Part shown: positions 1 to 5,561 of the stretch, piece after piece
Layout: each line of letters opens with the position of its first letter
Position numbering within the stretch: position 1 is the first letter of the stretch
Assembly: GCA_031278315.1 (NCBI GenBank)
Contig: JAITKS010000021.1
Location: 1-6,097, forward strand
Source of the DNA: Planctomycetaceae bacterium
Lineage (GTDB): Bacteria; Planctomycetota; Planctomycetia; Pirellulales; Thermoguttaceae
Length of the DNA stretch: 6,097 bases
Direction: 5' to 3'
Made by a program: the position numbers and the translations under genes
The notes under the pieces: model-generated
The model's input: only the letters and a program-made list of their open reading frames with translations
Told to the model about the DNA's origin: nothing
Databases searched by the model: none

Positions 1-72
1 TCGCCAACATTCCTTACCCTGAAATACTACCAGCACACAGACCAACGACGCCCCATACCAGAAAAAAACTAA
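1..72 (+). CDS. Possible C-terminal tail of a rightward gene cut by the window edge
   Basis: The first 60 bases are about 52% G+C (31 of 60) and the next 60 about 22% (13 of 60), a sharp drop that suggests a coding boundary. Frame 1 is open from base 1 to a TAA at 70-72 and ends in QRRPIPEKN. Frame 3 is also open, to a TGA at 108-110, giving a Lys-rich tail, so the frame is not settled. I prefer frame 1 because its stop falls where the composition changes. The minus strand is open here too but has no ATG, GTG or TTG start in that frame. Too little is present to suggest a product. If real, it runs towards the leftward genes and shares its downstream region with them. Confidence 0.22.
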   Translation, partial: SPTFLTLKYYQHTDQRRPIPEKN

Positions 73-111
73 AAAAACCTGTGGACAATAAAAAATTTCA
101 AAAAAATTGAT

Positions 112-151
112 CTAACTCAAATAATAAAAAAGAGTTAGGGCAAAAACTCTT
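112..151. other. Two overlapping, mutually exclusive hairpins
   Basis: CTAACTC (112-118) pairs perfectly with GAGTTAG (132-138) around a 13-base loop. AAGAGTT (130-136) pairs perfectly with AACTCTT (145-151) around an 8-base loop. The shared segment 130-138 can join only one stem at a time, an arrangement like an attenuator or a bidirectional terminator. Read leftward, the first stem is followed by a T-rich run, so it may end the leftward transcript from the 405-953 gene, although it lies about 270 bases past that stop. The stems are short and AT-rich, so the role is uncertain. Confidence 0.3.
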
Positions 152-202
152 AACAAGCGAATATGGAACATCCGTTGTAATATATCAGCGGAAATTTTTT
201 TT

Positions 203-235
203 GACAGGATTGCAGGATTGCAGGATTTACAGGAT
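203..235 (+). repeat. CAGGAT tandem array, left arm
   Basis: Four degenerate copies in a row, GACAGGAT, TGCAGGAT, TGCAGGAT and TTACAGGAT, with 8-9 bp periodicity. Arrays of this kind are, from general experience, common between genes in environmental bacterial genomes and have no assigned function. Here the array is the inner part of the left arm of the 177-399 inverted repeat. Confidence 0.75.
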
Positions 236-339
236 TTTTAAATGATAAATTAAAAGAATCAAAACTTGAAACCATCAATTAGTTGTTAGTGATTTGAACT
301 TATAATCCGTGATAATTTCCGCATACGAACTAAATTACT

Positions 340-373
340 ATCCTGTAAATCCTGTAATCCTGTTTATCCTGTC
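340..373 (-). repeat. CAGGAT tandem array, right arm (inverted copy)
   Basis: Read on the minus strand this is GACAGGAT, AAACAGGAT, TACAGGAT and TTACAGGAT, matching the array at 203-235 in inverted orientation. The unit lengths differ from the left arm by one base in one unit, so the arms have diverged slightly or the array changed by slippage. Confidence 0.75.
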
Positions 374-404
374 AAAAAAAATTTTCACTGATATATTACG
401 TTAT

Positions 405-953
405 TTATTCAATATCGTCGGGTTCGGGTTCAACAGGTTTTGGGGTGTCAAATTTTATTATATTACCATGCTCATCAGTCATTCCTGTCAATGTGAAATT
501 TCTATCTTCATATTTTAATGGAGGAATTGACATAATCAGTTTCTTATCTGTCTGACTAAATTCACTCAAAGGAAAATGCTGATCGTGAAAATTGGGATCA
601 TCACGAACTTCTAGCATTACAACTCCATCTTTAAAACGTATATCATGATCGAAATTTCCTGATTGTTCAGTCCAGTGTTCAAATTTCATTTTCACGCCGT
701 TATAAAGCGGTTTACCATTTTTGTCATACCAAACTCGCCATTTCGCTTCCTCAATTCTTTCCTCTTCTTTTATTCGTTTTTCCTTTTCCAATCCCCATTT
801 TTCCCATTGGGCGTTACTTTCTAAAGCTGGTTTCCAATCTTCCGGTATCTTTGTTACACCGCGAGGTAATACCGGCATTTTAGTATTTTTATAAAGAATT
901 CGACCAGATAACCAACGCGAATCAGCATCCAATATCGTTGGATTAGCACGCAT
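405..953 (-). CDS. SHD1-like domain protein; probably the 3' part of a split secreted-protein gene
   Basis: The 182-residue frame starts at ATG 951-953 (GTG at 954-956 is an alternative). Neither start has a Shine-Dalgarno-like sequence. The frame stays open upstream for 17 more codons to the TAA of the preceding gene, in the same frame. A charged segment at about residues 50-71 (WEKWGLEKEKRIKEEERIEE) looks helical. Residues about 72-141 resemble SHD1 domains, which are frequent in planctomycete secreted proteins: a W-x-D-x-x-G turn (RVWYDKNG), an aromatic strand, GVVMLEV, then FPLSEFSQTDKKLI, matching the family pattern PLxxLSxxD. The tail is Pro/Glu/Asp-rich and ends DDIE. There is no signal peptide, which fits better with its being the C-terminal part of the 1008-1748 protein than a separate cytoplasmic one. 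The SHD1 call rests on pattern resemblance; the exact role is unknown. Confidence 0.65.
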   Translation of the reverse strand: MRANPTILDADSRWLSGRILYKNTKMPVLPRGVTKIPEDWKPALESNAQWEKWGLEKEKRIKEEERIEEAKWRVWYDKNGKPLYNGVKMKFEHWTEQSGNFDHDIRFKDGVVMLEVRDDPNFHDQHFPLSEFSQTDKKLIMSIPPLKYEDRNFTLTGMTDEHGNIIKFDTPKPVEPEPDDIE

Positions 954-1007
954 CACTATTTGTTTAGGGAATCGTCCATGAACAAGAATTAAACAGATAC
1001 CATCTTT

Positions 1008-1748
1008 TTAAATAAAACCAACAAGTTGTTTACGCCATTGGTCTGGTTCCGTTGGTAAAGGAAAATTATTTGTTATCTCAGCAAAATTCGGAATATTGGA
1101 AAAAACATCTCCTTCATTTAATACCGGAGGTAAATGAAACTGTTTTTGTAATTCATCAAGATCACCGCAACCGATTTGAGTAACTTGCACAAGAACTTCT
1201 AAACACCTTCTTCCTGAAATGCCTTTGATAGGATCAAAATCTTTTGGAGTTATAAACAGTAACATTCCATTTTTAGATTCTAATTTGCGAAATTGAATAT
1301 CATCTACTTTCCATTCCCAATAAATCATATCACTTAACACTCTGCACTTGCCTAAATAATATCGTTTTGGATTGAGTGTTTGTTGATCAGAACAGTATCT
1401 TTGAGCAAGATACACCAAATCCCAATTAGTAAATGGAATGTAAGGGGCGATTATCATATCCTTAAAAATATCCATTTTTTCTGGGTCAATTGGTAATTCA
1501 TTACAAGCTTGCCGCAAAGTAACATAACGGGTTTTCTTAAACTCAAAATGTTTTCCAAACATTTTTTTATAGTATTTACTAGAGTTTTCTACGACATTGC
1601 CATGCAACTCAATACCAAGCTCTTGTACTGCTTCTAGTTTAGTTTTGTCATACTGTGAAAGATCGTTAGGTTCATTACAGTACAAAGTCTGACTAAAAAA
1701 TAACACATAAAACGAAATTATAACCGACATGAAAAATTTTTTGTACAT
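1008..1748 (-). CDS. Predicted exported protein of unknown function; probably the 5' part of a split gene
   Basis: I chose ATG 1746-1748 because AAAGGA lies four bases upstream and the protein then opens with a signal-peptide pattern: MYKK, about 16 hydrophobic residues (FFMSVIISFYVLFFSQ), then TLYC|NEPND. The frame can be extended to TTG 1890-1892 or ATG 1872-1874, but neither has a ribosome binding site and both would bury the signal peptide. The mature part has five further Cys (about residues 82, 119, 135, 182, 194) that could form disulfides outside the cytoplasm, and several Trp/Tyr-rich strands (DMIYWEWKVDD). I do not recognise the family. The stop TAA at 1008-1010 is followed in frame by KDGICLILVHGRFPKQI and the 405-953 frame, so the intact gene may have been about 447 codons. 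It follows the 76-residue exported protein after 217 bases. Confidence 0.65.
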   Translation of the reverse strand: MYKKFFMSVIISFYVLFFSQTLYCNEPNDLSQYDKTKLEAVQELGIELHGNVVENSSKYYKKMFGKHFEFKKTRYVTLRQACNELPIDPEKMDIFKDMIIAPYIPFTNWDLVYLAQRYCSDQQTLNPKRYYLGKCRVLSDMIYWEWKVDDIQFRKLESKNGMLLFITPKDFDPIKGISGRRCLEVLVQVTQIGCGDLDELQKQFHLPPVLNEGDVFSNIPNFAEITNNFPLPTEPDQWRKQLVGFI

Positions 1749-1752
1749 TAAT

Positions 1753-1758
1753 TCCTTT
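1753..1758 (-). promoter_or_regulatory. Ribosome binding site that decides the 1748 start
   Basis: On the minus strand AAAGGA stands four bases before ATG 1746-1748. Candidate starts further upstream (1872-1874, 1890-1892) lack any purine-rich site. Together with the signal peptide directly after this ATG, it favours the shorter protein. Confidence 0.5.
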
Positions 1759-1965
1759 ATGATATGAAGACGAAACTTTCCATGATCGCTTGAAAATTTA
1801 ACTGACGTAATTTTAAGTTCCGGAACTACACAGAACAAACAAACCGATTGTCTAATATTATTTGACTTTGACATAATGTAACGTCGTTTCAAAAAATAGT
1901 TGTTGTTAAAATAATTCTATTCGTTATTTTTCAAACGAATCCCAATAACGTTTATTTCTTTCACG

Positions 1966-2196
1966 TTATTCCGGTGTTTCCGGTTTTTCATCTTTTTCAA
2001 GAATTTCCCGTAATTTTGGTATTTTTGAGAATTCATTTTGCGCAACGGAAAATGTTTTTTTGTCTTTGTTGAATTTGGTTTTTATCGGTTTTGGAGTAAC
2101 CGGTTTATCTTGACCTGTCGCTAAATCCGAAAAAATAGCGATTGTAAAAATAAACAAAGTTACCAAACAATAATTTTTGTTAGTGATATTTTTCAT
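1966..2196 (-). CDS. Small exported protein of unknown function (76 aa)
   Basis: The protein opens with MKNITNKNY, then a hydrophobic core CLVTLFIFTIAIF (about residues 10-22), and a likely signal peptidase site near ATG|QD (about residue 28-29). The mature part would be only about 48 residues, rich in Lys, Pro and Glu, with KPVTPKPIKTKF, a middle segment SVAQNEFSKIPKLREILE and a KPETPE end. No catalytic or binding motif is visible and the family is not recognised. The start is well supported: AGGAG lies seven bases before the ATG, the best ribosome binding site in the window. It is the first gene behind a candidate promoter at 2257-2286 and is followed on the same strand by the two larger frames. 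A small periplasmic or surface protein is the most that can be said. Confidence 0.6.
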   Translation of the reverse strand: MKNITNKNYCLVTLFIFTIAIFSDLATGQDKPVTPKPIKTKFNKDKKTFSVAQNEFSKIPKLREILEKDEKPETPE

Positions 2197-2203
2197 AAAA
2201 ATT

Positions 2204-2208
2204 CTCCT
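2204..2208 (-). promoter_or_regulatory. Strong Shine-Dalgarno sequence of the 76-aa exported protein
   Basis: Minus-strand AGGAG with a 7-base spacer to ATG 2194-2196. It stands out because the large helicase gene and the 405-953 frame have no such site. Confidence 0.7.
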
Positions 2209-2256
2209 AAAATTTGTTTTTCGTTTGAGAAATTTAATAATCGTTACAGAAATTCT

Positions 2257-2286
2257 AAAATAGACAAATTAGAATCGTTCCGTCAA
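2257..2286 (-). promoter_or_regulatory. Candidate sigma-70-type promoter for the exported-protein genes
   Basis: On the minus strand TTGACG (2281-2286) and TATTTT (2257-2262) are separated by 18 bases. The -35 matches the consensus at five of six positions and the -10 at four. A start of transcription near 2250 would give a leader of about 53 bases ending in the AGGAG site. AT-rich DNA gives many chance matches. Confidence 0.4.
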
Positions 2287-2345
2287 TTGTGAGACAAAAT
2301 TTAGCACGAAGTTTCAAAAATTACAATACGTCAATTTTTTTATTA

Positions 2346-2363
2346 ACCACAGAGAACACAGAG
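2346..2363 (+). repeat. ACCACAGAG 9-bp direct repeat
   Basis: Two 9-bp units, ACCACAGAG and AACACAGAG. This CCACAGAG-type repeat is, from general experience, found between genes in many environmental bacterial genomes, where it gives rise to spurious TTENTEK-type translations. No function is known to me. Confidence 0.65.
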
Positions 2364-2390
2364 AAAGATGATTTTGTAATTTTAGATTTT

Positions 2391-2417
2391 TTGTGTAATT
2401 TCGTGTGTTTCGTGTTT
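2391..2417 (+). repeat. TTCGTGTGT-type 9-bp direct repeat
   Basis: Three units of nine bases: TTGTGTAAT, TTCGTGTGT and TTCGTGTTT. It is a different sequence from the neighbouring repeats but has the same period. Confidence 0.6.
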
Positions 2418-2420
2418 AAA

Positions 2421-2456
2421 AAAATCATTTCAATCATACAAATCACAAAAATCATA
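2421..2456 (+). repeat. AAATCAT-type 9-bp direct repeat
   Basis: Four units of exactly nine bases: AAAATCATT, TCAATCATA, CAAATCACA and AAAATCATA, sharing the core ATCA. It follows the previous array after three bases. Confidence 0.65.
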
Positions 2457-2472
2457 GTTCAGACAATTAACC

Positions 2473-2509
2473 ATATTGCTCCAATATCCGATCGCCCTTT
2501 CAGGACGAT
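2473..2509. other. Two adjacent short hairpins
   Basis: ATATTG (2473-2478) pairs perfectly with CAATAT (2482-2487) around CTC. ATCGCCC (2491-2497) pairs with GGACGAT (2503-2509) around TTTCA, with one C/A mismatch on the plus strand that becomes a G-U pair in minus-strand RNA. The second stem is one of the few GC-containing spots here. They lie about 85-120 bases past the helicase stop and could shape the 3' end of its transcript, but there is no U run after them in that direction. Confidence 0.3.
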
Positions 2510-2594
2510 TTTAGTTTATGCGTGAATGGTCACCTTTTTCGTTACAAAAAATAATGCCGAATTTTAAAGTACAATGATTATATTATCATAATTT

Positions 2595-5288
2595 TTATAA
2601 GGCTTTTCTTATTTTTCTGACATGTTTTCCAAAAACCGGTTTGTGATTATTATTCGGATTATTGGTATTGTCATTTTTATTTTGTACAGGTTTTGAGAAT
2701 GATTCAAACCCTTTTAGGTCTGCTCTTTTTAGTAATTTTTCGATTCTCATTTCAATTCTTGTCAACTCATTACCCTCTTCTGCCGTAACAAAAGTATATG
2801 CGACACCTTCACGTCCCATGCGTCCGGTTCTGCCGACACGATGTACATAATCATCGCAGAAATGAGGAATATCATAATTGATAATGTGCGAAATTCCAGA
2901 TACATCAATTCCTCGTCCTACGACATCCGTTGCTACCAGATATCTTAATTCTCCGGCACGGAATTTACTCATTATTCTATCGCGTTCAACTTGCTGCAAG
3001 TCGCCGTGTATAGCCGAAAGACTTGTTATTTGTTTCGATAATAATCTTGCTAATCTATCGGCACCGCGTTTTGTTCGTGTGAATATTATTGCTTGATTCG
3101 GTTGTTCTTCATTTAGCAAATAGACCAACGCATCAAATTTACGTTCTTGATCAACAGTAACATAAAATTGTTCGATAGTATCAACCGAAACATGTTTATT
3201 CGAGAAATCCATTATTTCGGGATCACGCATATAACGTTCAGCTAGTTTCACGACCGGCGGCGGTAATGTTGCACTAAATAACAATGTTTGACGAGTAGAA
3301 GGAGACTTCTTTAATATTTTTTCGATATCGGGTCTAAATCCGATATCAAGCATTCTGTCTGCTTCGTCCAGCACGACCCATTTAAGTAAATTTGTAAGTA
3401 ACGCCCTCCTATTAATCAAATCGAGTACACGTCCGGGAGTCCCGACGACGATGTCAATTCCGCTGTTTAATTTCGTGATTTGTTTTACAATCGGTTTACC
3501 TCCATAACATGCTGCGATTCTAATATCACGTCCGTAAGAAAGGCGGACAATCTCATCCCGAACTTGTACAGCTAATTCGCGCGTTGGAACAAGAATAAGC
3601 GCAACAGGTTCTTCTCCCGCCGGACACTCTTCAAGACCCTCAATAATCGGAATTGAAAAAGCTGCCGTTTTGCCTGTTCCAGTTTGAGCTTGTCCCATAA
3701 CATCTTTGCCTGTTTTGACTTTCTCAAATACACCCGTTTGAATCGGCGTTGGTTCAATATAGCGTAATATCCGCAACGCTTCCAGCATCACGTCAGATAA
3801 ACCAAGACTCGCAAAACCGCTAACATCTGATTCTATATCCGCCGGATCAGGACGCTTCGACGAAACCAAACGCGGAACATCTCCGCGCTGATTTACTTTG
3901 TTCGGTAATTGAGTTGACCTACTCAACGGTTTGTCAGATTCCGTCACAACTGTTTGAGTAACTCGTATGTTACCGCTGACTTTCTTGTCAATAGCCGAAC
4001 TATTATTTTTTTCAATATCAGTTTTAGTAAAGTTATTAGTAAAGTTATTAGACAAGTTGTTAGACAAGCCGTTTGTCGAGTTATTTGTTGAGACGGTTGG
4101 AATCTTATTTATCTGCGGCGTTGTTTTAGTTACGCTTGGTTGACGTACTGTTTTTTCCGGTGTATGGTTCAATGTGCCGTACAATTGGGCAGATAAAATT
4201 TGGTCTGAAGTTTTAAGCGGAACATATTCACGTTTGTCGGGATCCCAAACCATTTGTTCTTTTTTCGGTTTAGCCAAATCAGAGGAGGATGTCATTCGAT
4301 TATCGAATCTATTTTGATTAAATTTACCCGAATCGTAATTACTTTGACTTGATTTAACATTACGCAAATCAGAATTAGGCGCAAGATTTTGAACAGCTGA
4401 ATCGGAATTTTTTATATCAGAATTTTTTATCGAATCTGAATAAGAAGCCGCCGGCGGTAAAACCGATTGCGGTAATTTATCCGTTTGACTTTTTTTTGTT
4501 ACGATATTATCTGAATCATCTGATTTGATTTTTTGATCAGAATTAAGATTTTTATTTTTATATGATCGTCCATAACTTGGCAAATTTAGATCATTTTCGT
4601 CGTCAAACGGTTCAAAAAGTAAATTGCCGGGTTCCTTGACTTGGTTTGTGTCTAGGCTTATACGTTCTGACTGATTATCAATTTTCAGACGTGCATTTTT
4701 TGAGTTTCCTTTTGCGCTATGTGATTTAGTTGAATGAATTTTACTGTTGGAATTTTTCGTTCTATCCGTAACTGGAGTTTCCGTTACAATTTTTTCACGA
4801 ATTCTGCCGGCAGGATTCGTGTTGAATTTATCTGATGTAATATTCGTAACATTATTTATCGGTGCAGTTATAATTTGCCGCTTTTTTTTCTTTTTATTCT
4901 TTGACAGATTCGATCTTTTACTTTTGTCTGATTTATTCAATTTATCCGATTTAGGATTAGCAGCCGAGATTTTTTCAGCGGCGGTATTACTAGTTTGAGT
5001 AGGTAATATTGTAACGGGCGAAATTGAATTTGCAGCAGGATTTTTTTGAGCAGTTTTCTTTTTGGATTTTTTGCGTGATTTACTTTTTGTGTGAAATTCA
5101 TTTTGTTCGTTATTTTCTTCATTTTCCGCTCCTTCAACGAATCCCCATTGAAACGAATCGACCAAATCAACATGACGATCAGATTGTTTAGCGTGTGCAT
5201 GCCGTACTGATTTATTGTTACGATTATTAGCGGCGTTATTAGCGTTATTTTTATTATTTTTATTTTTATTATTTTTAGTTGTTTTCAT
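2595..5288 (-). CDS. DEAD-box ATP-dependent RNA helicase (RhlE/CshA-like core) with a ~490-residue low-complexity N-terminal extension
   Basis: This 897-residue protein should unwind short RNA duplexes and remodel RNA-protein complexes with ATP. All core motifs are intact: Q motif (F492, PTPIQ 513-517), motif I AQTGTGKT 534-541 with Lys540, Ia PTRELA 568-573, Ib TPGR 617-620, II DEAD 641-644, III SAT 672-674, IV IIFTRT 734-739, V ATDVVGRGID 786-795, VI HRVGRTGR 816-823. DEADRMLDIGF resembles RhlE. The core ends near 855, followed by an Asn-rich basic tail (KPVFGKHVRKIRKAL). Bacterial members are usually about 400-600 residues, with extensions mostly C-terminal; here residues 1-490 are Asn/Lys/Ser/Thr-rich and probably disordered, starting with 13 Asn in the first 26 residues. 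Start ATG 5286-5288 is fixed upstream by an in-frame TAA two codons before it; there is no Shine-Dalgarno site. Internal Met332 or Met346 are possible but less likely starts. Monocistronic by position. Confidence 0.93.
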   Translation of the reverse strand: MKTTKNNKNKNNKNNANNAANNRNNKSVRHAHAKQSDRHVDLVDSFQWGFVEGAENEENNEQNEFHTKSKSRKKSKKKTAQKNPAANSISPVTILPTQTSNTAAEKISAANPKSDKLNKSDKSKRSNLSKNKKKKKRQIITAPINNVTNITSDKFNTNPAGRIREKIVTETPVTDRTKNSNSKIHSTKSHSAKGNSKNARLKIDNQSERISLDTNQVKEPGNLLFEPFDDENDLNLPSYGRSYKNKNLNSDQKIKSDDSDNIVTKKSQTDKLPQSVLPPAASYSDSIKNSDIKNSDSAVQNLAPNSDLRNVKSSQSNYDSGKFNQNRFDNRMTSSSDLAKPKKEQMVWDPDKREYVPLKTSDQILSAQLYGTLNHTPEKTVRQPSVTKTTPQINKIPTVSTNNSTNGLSNNLSNNFTNNFTKTDIEKNNSSAIDKKVSGNIRVTQTVVTESDKPLSRSTQLPNKVNQRGDVPRLVSSKRPDPADIESDVSGFASLGLSDVMLEALRILRYIEPTPIQTGVFEKVKTGKDVMGQAQTGTGKTAAFSIPIIEGLEECPAGEEPVALILVPTRELAVQVRDEIVRLSYGRDIRIAACYGGKPIVKQITKLNSGIDIVVGTPGRVLDLINRRALLTNLLKWVVLDEADRMLDIGFRPDIEKILKKSPSTRQTLLFSATLPPPVVKLAERYMRDPEIMDFSNKHVSVDTIEQFYVTVDQERKFDALVYLLNEEQPNQAIIFTRTKRGADRLARLLSKQITSLSAIHGDLQQVERDRIMSKFRAGELRYLVATDVVGRGIDVSGISHIINYDIPHFCDDYVHRVGRTGRMGREGVAYTFVTAEEGNELTRIEMRIEKLLKRADLKGFESFSKPVQNKNDNTNNPNNNHKPVFGKHVRKIRKAL
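4026..4085 (-). repeat. 12-bp tandem repeat inside the helicase extension
   Basis: Five 12-bp units: AGTAAAGTTATT twice, AGACAAGTTGTT, AGACAAGCCGTT and TGTCGAGTTATT (plus-strand letters). They encode four-residue units in residues 402-421, such as LSNN, LSNN and FTNN. Because 12 is a multiple of 3, gain or loss of a unit would keep the frame, so this is a likely site of length variation between strains. Confidence 0.7.
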
Positions 5289-5307
5289 AGTTTATTGTTT
5301 TGGTTTT

Positions 5308-5341
5308 ACCGCATTTGATTATAAATTTTTGAATATGCGGT
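5308..5341 (-). promoter_or_regulatory. Inverted repeat around a TATAAT box upstream of the helicase
   Basis: ACCGCAT (5308-5314) and ATGCGGT (5335-5341) are a perfect 7-bp inverted repeat with a 20-base spacer. The spacer contains a perfect minus-strand TATAAT (5318-5323) about 30 bases before the helicase ATG, with no convincing -35 box at the right distance. If that box is used, the repeat flanks the promoter like an operator. If transcription starts further up, the same repeat would form a leader hairpin 19 bases before the start codon. The sequence does not tell which. Confidence 0.35.
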
Positions 5342-5458
5342 TGTGTACAAGTCATTTTGAATTTTGCAAATCCAAAAAATAAGAGTAATCTTAAATAACG
5401 TGTTGATCTAAAACAACGCCGGCGAAATTACACAAAGCAGCGGATTTGACAAAATCAA

Positions 5459-5499
5459 AATATGAACACCATTCAAATAAAGATTAAATTGTTCATATT
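5459..5499. repeat. 10-bp inverted repeat (hairpin or operator)
   Basis: AATATGAACA (5459-5468) and TGTTCATATT (5490-5499) are exact inverted copies with a 21-base spacer. Read leftward the stem is followed by TTGATTTTG, a loosely T-rich run, so it could be a weak terminator for anything transcribed leftward from the right, or a binding site about 170-210 bases upstream of the helicase start. Confidence 0.4.
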
Positions 5500-5561
5500 A
5501 AGATTTCGTTTAGCTGTCTGATTTATTTTTTGGAATATCGTTTTTTTTTACGTTTTTGAAA

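Larger units (their letters stand above)
177..399. mobile_element. MITE-like inverted-repeat element with no coding capacity
   Basis: Bases 177-235 and 340-399 are near-perfect inverted copies. By eye about 54 of 60 aligned positions match, with one single-base gap. The outermost 12 bases match exactly (GTAATATATCAG at 177-188, CTGATATATTAC at 388-399), and each arm carries an 8-base T or A run and a CAGGAT array. GTT lies directly outside both ends (174-176 and 400-402), compatible with a 3-bp target duplication but short enough to be chance. The 104-base interior has no credible gene. The element starts five bases past the stop of the leftward 405-953 gene, so its transcript would end in a long hairpin. 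This fits a non-autonomous miniature element or a repeat hairpin; no transposase is present to identify a family. Confidence 0.6.
2197..2594. other. 398-base intergenic stretch rich in 9-bp-period repeats
   Basis: This gap separates the helicase stop from the 76-aa exported protein. It holds the candidate promoter and ribosome binding site at its left end, three adjacent repeat types of 9-bp period (2346-2456), two short hairpins (2473-2509) and an AT-rich 5-bp stem at 2574-2589 just past the helicase stop that is too weak to call a terminator. The rightward frame 2289-2525 derives largely from the repeats and is not a gene. Confidence 0.6.

Noticed and set aside
61..111. Leftward hydrophobic frame at the left edge (VFLVFFWYGASL)
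   Set aside because: It is open but has no ATG, GTG or TTG start before its upstream stop at 112-114, and most of its hydrophobicity comes from poly-T runs.
203..373. CAGGAT arrays as a CRISPR array
   Set aside because: Units are only 8-9 bp with no spacers between them, and no cas gene is present.
309..518. Rightward 69-codon frame
   Set aside because: It overlaps the right arm of the inverted-repeat element and lies antisense over the end of the better-supported leftward 405-953 frame; it has no recognisable motif.
1008..1010. Programmed readthrough or stop recoding between the two exported-protein frames
   Set aside because: TAA followed by A is an efficient stop context and no recoding signal is visible; a mutation or sequencing error is simpler.
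1749..1892. N-terminal extension of the 1008-1748 protein from TTG 1890-1892 or ATG 1872-1874
   Set aside because: It has no ribosome binding site and would put 42-48 residues before a clear signal peptide that has its own AAAGGA site.
2289..2525. Rightward 78-codon frame containing TTENTEKD
   Set aside because: The peptide is a translation of the CACAGAG, CGTGTGT and AATCAT repeats, a well-known kind of spurious frame, and has no ribosome binding site.
4937..5200. Leftward 87-codon frame within the helicase gene
   Set aside because: It is a same-strand frame shadow of the Lys/Asn-rich helicase extension; the helicase frame is continuous and ends in an intact core. The same applies to 3572-3757, and to the antisense frames at 2662-2850, 2878-3096 and 4747-4998.
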